Shown here piece after piece: positions 1 to 9,984 of a stretch of DNA of 64,000 bases (positions are counted from its first letter, which is position 1; the number at the start of each line of letters is the position of its first letter). This DNA comes from Rugalucina vietnamica. Lineage: Eukaryota > Mollusca > Bivalvia > Lucinida > Lucinidae. Under the pieces are notes generated by a model. The model was given only the letters and a program-made list of their open reading frames with translations, was not told the DNA's origin and searched no databases. A program made the position numbers and the translations under genes. The DNA lies in contig OZ024877.1 in the NCBI GenBank assembly GCA_964017185.1, positions 7,480,006 through 7,544,005 of the forward strand, written 5' to 3'.

Positions 1-638
1 TCCGCATATAAATGATTATGTCTATCATTGTTTTTGTGAAAGAGATGTGGTTTCTAAGGACACAGCCTTTTTCTTGTAATAACAACCTGCTATACAAGCT
101 GATAAGATCATTTAAAAGAGCTAAGCATCCTTGCCCCTTAGAAATGTTTATTCAAATAATAGACCAGTGATACAGCAGTTGCGGAGCCGAGCCGAAATTT
201 GAGGTGATAGCTCTCCCCTCATAAGCTACTTGACTCTCCTTAAATAAAGGTAAATACTACGTTCTTGTCCTTTATCTGACGCATATAGCACAAATTATTG
301 AACGTTCATAAGAGGTCGTGGTGGAACGGATCCTACGGGATCCAGAAGAAACATGCGTTTTAATGGCACCGGCCATAACGGGATCATTTGGCACCGGATC
401 CTCAGGGAAGTGTGTACAAAATGAAAATTACAATTATAACCTTGCACTGGTATATGGCGACAAAACGATCTTATTTTTTGTATTTCTGTACAATATACAT
501 TATGTGGATCTTTGAGCAAAAGTATACCCCTGCAAATCCCACAATTCCCGATAAAAAGGTATTTACCCGGGTATTTATAATTGGCTTGCTGGCCTTGCGG
601 ATATGGTACCCATAGACAACTATTCCAGTTATACTGAT
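1..638. other. unassigned 5' flank
   Basis: I recognise no gene here. Open frames are short and have no family motif. At about 311-335 the minus strand carries GATCCCGTAGGATCCGTT, which resembles motifs at 9862-9925 beyond the LINE. An 8-bp inverted repeat (CCAGTTAT/ATAACTGG, 625-644) lies at the proposed LINE junction. Confidence 0.4.
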
Positions 639-684
639 AACTGGTACTGATATACTGATATTTTTTGTCCCACCCAGTACTGTG

Positions 685-2106
685 ATGTTAGGCTCTGATA
701 AACAGAGAGTGATCAATTCTGAATTACATAGGACTTCTGACAGGGACTCATCTAAGCAAGTAGAGGTAGACCTGGTAAAAACATTTGAAAGGTCATTTTC
801 ACAGATCAGCAACCGTATGGATGTCTTTGAAGATTCTGTATTGAAGTTATCGTCAACAGTTACCTCTTTCATAAATACTGTGACAAAGCCCTCTCAGAAT
901 AGGGATATAGAGAGATTAAATGAAAAGATTAATAATCTCGAACGGGAAAGCGAAAGCAATAAGAATCAAGTTAGTGAATTATCAAAACAGAACATAGCTT
1001 TGAGGAGAAAGAATGAAGAACTTGAAAATAGAAGTAGTGAATGGGAACAGAAAAATAGAAAGCTGTTAGATGACCTAGAATCAACAAAATTCAATTCTAG
1101 AATTGCACGAGATGACATTTCGTCTAAGTTGAGAATTGCGGAGAATCAGTTACAATGTAAAACATTATATATGGAAGAGAAAATTGATTCGCTACAACAG
1201 AAGTTATCTGAACAAACATCTGAACTCAAACAATATAGAGACATAATAAAGGATAAAGACGTAATGATTGATAAATTACAGACCCAAAGATATGATAGTG
1301 AAGGGGGCGAATGGTGCCTTCAGCCAAGAGGAAGACCTGCATTGAATAATGTGGGCGCATCACAAATGTCTTCAATTTCTGAAGTAGATGCCCAACCAAA
1401 CGGGGACATTGTTTTGTTGCATGATTCCGTGTGCAAACATGTTAATATGAGTCAATTGGTTGCCGGGACTAACATGAAAGGCTTAGAAATCAGATGTTCT
1501 AATATCGAGGCGTGTAGAGATGCTGTGAAAAAGTTTTCACGGTCTGTACCACACATTGTGGTCCATGTTGGAATCAATGACCTTCGTACACAAGATGTTG
1601 AAGTCGTGTTCACTAAATACTGTCAGATGGTACGGGATATTGCTGACAAATCTGAAAAAGTTACCATATCGCTGCTGTTGCCATGTGACGAGCAGCCACT
1701 ATCTAGTAGAGTGGTTGCTTTAAACAATAGATTAACCACAGAGTATGTGAAATCAGACGCGGATCATAAGTTAAATGTGTGTTTGAATGACAATTTCACA
1801 ACAAATGGAAGGCCAAATGCTAATTTATATGAGGACACAGTACATATTAATTTTGAAGGTACGAAAATTCTGTGTAGTAATCTAAAGAAAGTTATGAACC
1901 TTCTTAATAAAGCTGGTCAATCGGAAAGATCCGCGGATGGAGCAGGTCGATTCGTCAGGCCCAGGTCGCGGATGAATGGTTCTCTTCGTGGAGATAGATC
2001 GGGTCGGGCGAGGCAGGGACAGCAGAGAAATATAGAATCTGATCAGAACTCTTTAACTGCCAATCAGCTAGCCCAGGCATTGATGGGGCTCATGGGCAAA
2101 CAATAG
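685..2106 (+). CDS. LINE ORF1 protein: coiled coil plus SGNH/GDSL-type hydrolase domain
   Basis: About 473 residues from the ATG at 685; an in-frame GTG lies just before it. Residues about 55-190 are rich in E, K, L and Q in heptad-like order, a likely trimerising coiled coil. Residues about 240-400 read as an SGNH hydrolase fold: LLHDSVCKHV is the GDS-like block I (the serine is kept), VGINDL is the block III Asn motif, and DTVHINFEGT holds the Asp and His of block V. The C-terminus is basic (RSGRARQGQQR), suited to RNA binding. Esterase-type ORF1 proteins are known from several LINE clades, where they bind the element RNA. The frame is intact. No zinc knuckle is visible. Confidence 0.8.
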   Translation: MLGSDKQRVINSELHRTSDRDSSKQVEVDLVKTFERSFSQISNRMDVFEDSVLKLSSTVTSFINTVTKPSQNRDIERLNEKINNLERESESNKNQVSELSKQNIALRRKNEELENRSSEWEQKNRKLLDDLESTKFNSRIARDDISSKLRIAENQLQCKTLYMEEKIDSLQQKLSEQTSELKQYRDIIKDKDVMIDKLQTQRYDSEGGEWCLQPRGRPALNNVGASQMSSISEVDAQPNGDIVLLHDSVCKHVNMSQLVAGTNMKGLEIRCSNIEACRDAVKKFSRSVPHIVVHVGINDLRTQDVEVVFTKYCQMVRDIADKSEKVTISLLLPCDEQPLSSRVVALNNRLTTEYVKSDADHKLNVCLNDNFTTNGRPNANLYEDTVHINFEGTKILCSNLKKVMNLLNKAGQSERSADGAGRFVRPRSRMNGSLRGDRSGRARQGQQRNIESDQNSLTANQLAQALMGLMGKQ

Positions 2107-2150
2107 ATGACATGACACTAATTAGTGCAAATATGTATATGTACTTAAAA

Positions 2151-2552
2151 TGTAAAGTAAATTTACATAGTTTTGTTCAAGATTTTTCAATCTTACAAGA
2201 GCTGTATGGACAGTTTTAGCATTTGATGCACATACTGAAAACTTTAATTTTAAGTGAGCATTACAAATTTGAGCATGATTATTATGTAAAGTAAATTTAC
2301 ATAGTTTTGTTCAAGATTTTTCAATCTTACAAGAGCTGTATGGACAGTTTTAGCATTTGATGCACATACTGAAAACTTTAATTTTAAGTGAGCATTACAA
2401 ATTTGAGCATGATTATTATGTAAAGTAAATTTACATAGTTTTGTTCAAGATTTTTCAATCTTACAAGAGCTGTATGGACAGTTTTAGCATTTGATGCACA
2501 TACTGAAAACTTTAATTTTAAGTGAGCATTACAAATTTGAGCATGATTATTA
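2151..2552 (+). repeat. 134-bp tandem triplication between LINE ORF1 and ORF2
   Basis: Three almost identical units start at 2151, 2285 and 2419, each beginning TGTAAAGTAAATTTACATAG. They begin 45 bp after the ORF1 stop. Weaker relatives of the GAGCAT parts continue to about 2920. The region to 3540 has no long open frame. Confidence 0.9.
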
Positions 2553-3540
2553 TGTAGGGGTAAATTTTAACCCTTGCAGTATTACAGCAAGTTGTACCAA
2601 TGTGGCCGATCATTGATCTTTTTTTATTTTATGTATGTATGTAGATATATTGAACATATATATTGGATAGGCTATGGTTAGATTGTTTGAGCATTTTATG
2701 CATATGCTCATTATGCTCGCAGCTGAACATGATTAGTATATGTGTAAATTATAGCTGTCTCTCATTTGGTCATTGGTGATATAACAGTTTTGATGAGAGA
2801 CAGTAATTAATGTGGCTGCGTATTTATGGCTCATTTTGGTATTGAATATTATGTTTCTTGGCTGTTTGAGCATTTTATGCATACAAGTTGTGCTCACATT
2901 TGAGCATGGTGAGTATGTGTAAATTATAGTAGTTTCTCACAGTAAAACAAATCTAGATGGTGCCTTGTTTTGCATTTGGCGAGTAAGTGTGAGGAACTAT
3001 GGATATGTTATGAATGAGATATGGTGCAAAATGGTAATGGTGACACAGTCGAGCTTTTAAGGCAGTAACCGTGATATTACTGTGGATTTTTGAAAAATTT
3101 GCTGGGGATGATATAAAATAATATTTTGCTAAAAGTGTATTAATATTTACTCCAGCATAGTTTTCACAGATGGTTTCTGTATGTCAATGACTCAATGTAC
3201 ATATTTTCTAGTACTGACTTCATGTGTCATGTTCACCTTAGTGTAAGGGAAATAACTCAAATTTTATAAGGATCTTTTGCCTTTCATTTATTAATGACTA
3301 TGACAGTAAGTAACTGTCATGTTCATGCAGAAGATTGTTGCTAAACTGAAGGTTCTTCTTTGAATCAGTTTTCTGGTCGGTACCTATTCATTATTGGTGT
3401 GGATACCCAAATAGGGCAGTTTCATTTGTTTCAGTAAGATTACACATAGTGTAACAGTTTGCGTTTTATAAATATTCGTTTAGTACGATTTAAGGAGCTT
3501 GTATACTGAATTTTGTTTAAATAACACAACGTTTTAGAGT

Positions 3541-5142
3541 ATGGTTCAGCTGAACATTAATAACAAAGTTTTAAGAAATGTATTTTCAAAGCAAGTTAGT
3601 GTTTGTTGTTATAATGTTAACGGTTTATTTAATCGTGTAGATGGAACCCGCATTTGCAAACTAGATGACCCTGAATTTAACAAAATGATGCAATATGATA
3701 TTATTATACTCACTGAAACACATGCTTGTAAACAGGATATCTTGACCCTAGATGGCTATACATGTACTTCCAATTGCCGATCTGATAAGCCTAGTAGATT
3801 GCGCGGAGGTGTTGCAGTATTCATTAGGCGATCAATTAAGGCAGGGGTTAAGGTGGTTGATACATCGCATCCTGATTTGGTATGGATCAAACTGTGTAAG
3901 CGTTTTTTTAATCTGAGAACAGACATATTTCTTGGGGGTATTTATATTTCACCTGCTTCTTCTGAATACACAAAACGAACTAATGTAGATAAGATTTTAT
4001 TTAATAAACTAGAAACAGACATCATGAAATTTCAGCAAAGTAGCTCTGTGATGATCATGGGTGATTTAAATGCACATATTAACATGGATGACTTGGATTT
4101 TATACATAATGAAGAAGATGATGTAGCCCCTGATGTTTTACCAAATAATTATGGTATTGATAATAGTCACACATTTAGAAATACTTCTATCCACCAATCT
4201 ACCAATGAATATGGCAGGAGTGTTTTGGAGCTTTGTATAGGCTTACAATTAAGAATATTAAATGGCCGTACTATTGGTGATACTGTGGGTAAGCCTACTT
4301 TTCATGGCTTTCATGGGTCTTCTAATGACGATTATTGTATATGCAGTGCGGATTTCATGTATGCTATTAATAAGTTTCAAGTTTTAGATTTTGATGTTAC
4401 TTTTTCAGATCATTGTCCTTTATTGGTTGAAATTCAGTCACTATTTTGTCATGAGACACCAGAGTTTCTGAGAAAAGCCCCACATAATCTAAAATGGGGT
4501 GAAAGACAAAAAGTAAATTTTGAAGCAAATATAAGTAAGGTTGATAAGACAAGGTTTTATAATAACATATTAAATATTTCAAATAACTCACAATTATCTG
4601 CCAGTGAGCAAATAGATCTTATGGTGGAGCACATGTCTTCCACGCTTCATGGGGCCACACCGATAGACCAAAAGAATAATTCAGCTTTTAAAAAGAAAAA
4701 TAAAAAGCGAAAACCTAAGAAAAAATGGTATGATGCTGACTGTGATTTCAAGTATAGGAATTTAAAACAGTTATCACGTAAACTGGCATCTGATCCTTTT
4801 AACCGTACTCTGCGTAGTAAAGTTTATTTCGAACGTAAAGAATACAATAGATTGATAAGAAAGAAACATAGAATTTTCAAAGGAAAATTATTGAGTGGCC
4901 TCATGGAGAGTGAGAAAAGGAATCCAAAAGAGTTCTGGAATTGTGTTAATGATTTAATGGAAAAACAGAAAGTTGACCCGTCAGCCGATATATCCTCTAG
5001 CACATGGACAGAATATTTCAAATCTCTCATGAATATTGACTACACAAATAATTTTGATGAGCAAGCACTACCAGAATATAGTAGGTTTGCCTTTATAGAT
5101 AATTCTGTTCTTAACAGAGATATTTCGGTTGATGAGGTTTAA
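3541..5142 (+). pseudogene. LINE ORF2 part 1: APE-type endonuclease and start of reverse transcriptase
   Basis: 533 codons from ATG 3541. The N-terminal 250 residues are an apurinic-type endonuclease, which nicks the target for target-primed reverse transcription. Visible motifs are YNVNGL, the catalytic Glu in LTETHA, MGDLNAHI, and the terminal SDHCPL. A basic linker (KKKNKKRKPKKKW) and the RT N-terminal region follow. The frame ends at a TAA (5140-5142) created by one extra base in a TTT run. The homologous reading continues one frame over. ORF2 is therefore three frames of one former gene. Confidence 0.85.
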
Positions 5143-5680
5143 AGCAGCCAAAAATTTGAAAAATGGCAAGTCTTGTGGCATAGATGAGATTTCTAATGAA
5201 ATGTTACGTATATCTGTACCTTTACTTTTAGAACATTTCACATTGCTGTTTAATCATATTTTACAAAAGGGTACATATCCTTCATTTTGGAGAGAAAATA
5301 TTATTAAGCCCATTTATAAAGGTGGAGGGACAACTACTCCAACTAATTATAGAGGTATTTCAATCTCTAGTTGTTTCAGTAAGCTTTTCAGCAGGATATT
5401 GTTTAATCGCTTAGATGATTATCTGGAATGTAATCATATTATTGGTCCTGAACAAATTGGTTTTCGCAAGAATTGTCGTACTAGTGATCATATTCTGACT
5501 CTGAAAACTTTAATAGATAAGGCATTTAAGTCTTCCAAATATTTGTATGCCTGCTTTGTAGATTTAAGTAAAGCTTTTGACACAGTTAATAGATGTGCTC
5601 TTTTTCATAAGCTGTTTAAATATAATATTAGAGGTCCTTTTTTAAACATATTGCTCTTTAGTATGTTGTGTGAAGACTGA
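5129..5680 (+). pseudogene. LINE ORF2 part 2: reverse transcriptase fingers and palm
   Basis: Continues ORF2 one frame over from part 1. It holds the RT entry motif (NGKSCGIDEISNEML), the YRGISI block, the GFRKNCRTSDH block, and the first catalytic Asp in CFVDLSKAFDTV. It ends at 5680 after a second 1-bp shift near 5665. The overlap with part 1 (5129-5142) only reflects the frameshift. Confidence 0.85.
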
Positions 5681-7118
5681 TGCTGGGTTAAGTTCAAGTT
5701 TTGACACTAAAATTGGAGTGAAGCAAGGGTGTATTTTGAGCCCTACATTGTTTTCAATATATTTGAATGATTTAAATGATTGTTTCGATCATTTATGTGA
5801 TCCTATTAAGATCCATAATACTAGCATTTCTAGTCTTCTGTACGCTGATGACATTGTACTCATCTCTAATAGTGCCGAAGGATTGCAAAGAGCTATGAAT
5901 AAGTTAGGAAATTTTTGTCAAGTCTGGAATTTGACTGTTAATATATCAAAAACAAAAGTGATTGTCTTTAACAAATCAGGTAGAATTTTAAAAGGGTTTG
6001 CTTTTAACTTTCTGCAAACCAATGTAGAGGTAGTTCAAGAATATAAATATCTTGGTATAGTTTTTAGAGCCTCAGGTGTATTTTCAAATGCAGTTAAGTA
6101 CTTGTGTAACAAAGCCTTGAAGGCAGTTTTTTGTATTAGAAAAGCACTAATGTCAGAAAGTATGAACACTGAATTATATCTTACAATATATCAACATTGT
6201 GTTAAACCTATACTTCTTTACTGTAGTGAAATTTGGTCACTAGATTTCATAGTTAATAAGAATGACTTAACTCAGATAGAACAAAGATATGAGTTACTAC
6301 AATCTGAAAAAATCCAGGTACGCTTTTTGAAGTCGGTAATGGGAGTACATAAGTATGCGAGCAATAATGCAGTAAGATCAGAATTTGGAATCTTCCCACT
6401 GGCTGTTTATGGTCTAAAAAGCTCTCTGAGTTTTTGGACTCATCTGGTGAATCTAGATCAAAGTACATATGCTTATCAAAGCTATAGTGATAGTTTGTCT
6501 TATTCCAAAGGGTTTGCTAGTAAATTTAAACTGTTTATGAGTATAATTGGATTTGAACATGTATGGATTAATCGTTCAACATTTTCCAAGAATAAATTGA
6601 AATATGCTGTTTGTAACAAGTTGAAGGAATTATACATACAATACTGGAAAAAAAGTATTTTTGACGATTCTGGCTCTAGAAATGGTAATAAACTTAGAAC
6701 ATTTAGAACTTTTAAAGTGAAGTATGATAAAGAAATGTATTTGCAAATAAATGATTTACCTAAGGAATATATTACATCTTTTGCAAAATTACGTGTTAGT
6801 GCACATAGTCTCCAAATTGAAAAGGATAGACACAAAAATAAAGCTGTTAACGAGCGATTATGTCCTTTGTGTAAAGCTGATATAGAAACAGAATCTCATT
6901 TTTTACTACAGTGCCAATCTTTAAATGACCAAAGAATACTATTTTTCACGGAGTTGGAAAAGGCTATTCCATCTTTCATAAATATGGATGAATCTGAAAA
7001 ATTTAGATTCATTTTACAGAATAAAGAATATGACATACTTAGTATATGCATTTCCCATATACACAAGATGTTCAAAATCAGAGAAGATTTAATAGATAAT
7101 GTTACTATCTCTAATTGA
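5670..7118 (+). pseudogene. LINE ORF2 part 3: reverse transcriptase catalytic core and C-terminal zinc-knuckle-like domain
   Basis: Third frame of ORF2. GVKQGCILSP starts near 5716. The catalytic YADD lies at 5841-5852, followed by the WNLTVNISKTK and YKYLGIVF blocks, so the RT active site is intact. The C-terminal part carries CPLC-x11-H-x5-C (about 6861-6914), a CCHC-like motif common at LINE ORF2 C-termini. It stops at 7118, about 107 bp before the MITE in the 3' UTR. Confidence 0.85.
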
Positions 7119-7224
7119 TACAATTTGTTCATTGCTGGTATTGCCTTGTCATAGGCAATTTAGATTTCATACAGGTTAAATTGGTACGGCTAGTTTTATT
7201 GAAATATTCTGTCTTATAGATATC

Positions 7225-8422
7225 ATCCCTACTGAAAATACGAGTGAAATATCACTGAAATTTCAATGATATTTCAGTGAATTGCAATGGAACCCTTATT
7301 AGCACTGAAATTTCAGTGAACTTTCATTTTACAATGGAATGTCAATGGAATTTCACTGAAATATCATTGAAATATTCCAATGAAATTTCAGTGAAATATC
7401 ACTGAAATTTCAGTGCTATCTCAGTGAAATTTCAATGATCACATGACCAATAACCACATTACCCATAATCCCATGACCTTTGACCCTACTTCCTTTTCCT
7501 GTTGCACATAATTTTGAAAGGCAAACAAAAATCTAATCTGAACTAAATCTTCAAACATCTAAGGTACCAGAATGACTACAAACTAGAAATTTGAAGACTA
7601 AACAGCAGACAAGTTCAGAGTTTGTAACAGGATGAGGATATAGTGCAAAAACATTGATGGAAATTGGTCTAGAGGATGCTTATGTAAAAAACATGAGGAA
7701 ATGAGAGAACAGTCATGGATAGAAAAATTGATAAAGGCAGCAGGGCTAGTTTATGTAAGTTAGAAGAACTTTTATATACAAAATATACAATGTGCATGTT
7801 GTTCCCAACATAGTTTCTCATTTTTCATACTGTAGAAGTGTCCCATTACCCCACCCATTACCTCCCAAAGTTACAAATCACAAGTCAGTCCTGTTGGGCC
7901 TTGAAAACTAAAGATTTAAGTGGATGGAAGGCCAAGTAGAAGCAAAACTGACAGTTCAGGTAGATATCATTAAAAAAACTTGGAAGTAGTGTTAAATGAA
8001 AATGTGTATGTTTGTTTTATATAATTACTCCTTTGTATTTGGTTGCATTTTCTAACCAAGCCTCCAGGTAATTGCAACCTTGGTGTCTGGCAGGGATTGA
8101 ACTGAAATTTCAGTGCTATTTCACTGAAATTTCAGTGCTATTTCATTGAAATTCCAGTGCTATTTCAGTGATATAGCATTGAAATTTCAGTGCTATATCA
8201 CTGAAATTTCAGTGAAATGAGGGGGAATTTTTGCACTGAAATTTCAGTGATATTTCAGTGATATAGCACTGAAATTTCAATGAAATTCATTGAAATTTGA
8301 GTTATATAGCACTGAAATTTCAATGATATAGCACTGAAATTTCAGTGAAATGAGGGGGAATTTTTGCACTGAAATTACACTGAAATTTCAGTGAAATTAC
8401 AATGGATATTTTCAGTAGGGAT
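7225..8422. mobile_element. 1.2 kb MITE with subterminal palindrome clusters, nested in the LINE 3' UTR
   Basis: The ends are inverted copies of ATCCCTACTGAAAATA (7225-7240 and its complement at 8407-8422). Inside each end is a dense cluster (about 7247-7445 and 8097-8400) of the 16-bp palindrome CACTGAAATTTCAGTG and 1-2 base variants. The centre (7446-8096) is unique AT-rich DNA without an ORF. This suggests a non-autonomous DNA transposon. No convincing target-site duplication longer than AT was seen, so the superfamily is open. Confidence 0.75.
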
Positions 8423-9183
8423 TCCACAATTTTAGTGTTATTACATCTGTGATAGATATTTTTTTTTTTTTTTTTTTCTTCTAGTCACACATCTGTTCAT
8501 AGATACCATGGAAATGTAATCATGTGAATTTTAATGATTGATCCAATTGTTCAGATATACCAGTTACTTACATTGGCATTAATAATGTTTGCTTCTTTTA
8601 AGGATAGTTTGTTAAATCCTAGTCTGAGTTGTATTATTATTAAGGTCATAGATACCATTCCAGTCATAAATTTGGTCATAGATACCATAAAATGTTGTAT
8701 TAAGTTGGTCATAGATACCTTTTACAGTCCTTGTCTGAGTTGTATATTATTAAGGTCATAGATACCATTCTAGTCATAAATTTTGTCAATTGTTGTATTA
8801 AGTTGGTCATAGATACTTTATATAGTCCTAGTCTGAGTTTTATATTATTAAGGTCATAGATACCATTCCAGTATTAAGGTCATAGATACCATCCCAGTCG
8901 TTAATTTGGTCATAGATGAAACATAAAATGTTGTATTAAGTTGGTCATAGATACCATTTATCATCTTAGTCATAGTTGATCATAGATACCATTTTAGTAT
9001 TGTAGTCATAGATACCATTCCAGTCATTAATTTGGTAATAGATACCATAAAATGTTGTATTAAGTTAATCAGAGATACTTGTAATGCATATTTAAATCGT
9101 TTGCTGTTTGTATGTTTAGTATTATGTATGTTTGTATGTAGTTGGTAACAATCCTGTTTCTGGATTTTAAAACCAATAAAGAT
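8423..9183 (+). repeat. LINE 3' UTR with degenerate minisatellite (GGTCATAGATACCAT)
   Basis: After a T-run (8460-8476), motifs of the form GGTCATAGATACCAT recur at least ten times between 8645 and 9075, partly as a higher unit of roughly 130 bp that also contains TTGTATTAAGTT. It sits between the RT and the AATAAA tail of the LINE, so it is read as part of that 3' UTR. Confidence 0.7.
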
Positions 9184-9210
9184 ATTTGATTTGATTTGAT
9201 TTGATTTGAT

Positions 9211-9984
9211 TATACTGATCCTTTCCGGGTCCCAAAAAGAAAAAAAATGCTTTGGCTTTTCGCCACAAAGAGGAGAAAACTTGAACACCTGAACATCATG
9301 ATCCAACAACGCTCATGTCTATCAAACCGACCTTCAGCGAACTAAGACACGCACCCAAAAAGGAGAAAACCACCCTTGAGAAGAGCAGAAAACGGAGTTC
9401 GGAATCAGCTGTCATTTAGCATTTGAAAACAAATCTCCATATACTTATAATGGGAAAAATCCCCTAGGCTGTGGTGCCAGATTCCCCTAGGTGCCGGTCC
9501 TTCTTTGATTAGATTTTTGGACAAATTCTTTTATTTTGACCACAAATTATTTTGTCAATACATAAACAAATCGAACTAGGAATCATTCTATTTAAAATAA
9601 AGGCGAACTTACTAGGAAGCCAGAATATAGAAGCTCAGCATAATGCATTTTAGGGGCGGTCCGTCATTTTACACCACGATCGCAGCAAGTAAATTGTCAC
9701 GCACGCAAAAGCATCATACTGCACTAAATCACAATGCTGATCAAAATTTTGTGTGATTTTTTAAAAGTCCCGTGCAATACTTACTCTATTTCTTTCCTGA
9801 TTATTTTTGTGTGAAACTACCTCTGAAAGAAAGCAACCTTTTATAAAAAAATAAATAAAAATCCCGTAGACTCCGTTGCTGATCCCGTAGGCGCAGGAAA
9901 AGGCGATTTGATCCCGTAGATTCCGTTAAGGCTACCCACCGTGCATAAAACAGCCCATTCTACAGCTGCTAGTACTTTAGGACA
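9211..9984. other. unassigned spacer between two LINEs
   Basis: No gene recognised. GATCCCGTAGAnTCCGTT-like motifs recur at 9862-9925, and CCCCTAGG motifs at about 9462-9500. Similar strings lie in inverted orientation at about 311-395 on the other side of the LINE. Confidence 0.3.

Larger units (their letters stand above)
639..9210 (+). mobile_element. LINE (non-LTR retrotransposon), near full length, frameshifted and interrupted by a MITE
   Basis: The parts appear in LINE order: ORF1 (685-2106), a 1.4 kb inter-ORF region with a 134-bp triplication, ORF2 with endonuclease and reverse transcriptase (3541-7118), and a long 3' UTR. The 3' UTR ends with AATAAA at 9175-9180 and a tail of repeated TTGAT units (9184-9210). 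The 3' UTR is split by a MITE at 7225-8422. TTATACTGAT occurs at 629-638 and again at 9210-9219, straight after the tail, so it is a candidate target-site duplication; that would leave a very short 5' UTR. Two 1-bp frameshifts in ORF2 mean this copy is probably not autonomous as sequenced. The clade was not determined. Confidence 0.7.

Noticed and set aside
5129..5680. Programmed frameshift in the LINE ORF2
   Set aside because: Two 1-bp shifts fall inside conserved RT blocks, at places where related elements have none. Mutation or sequencing error fits better.
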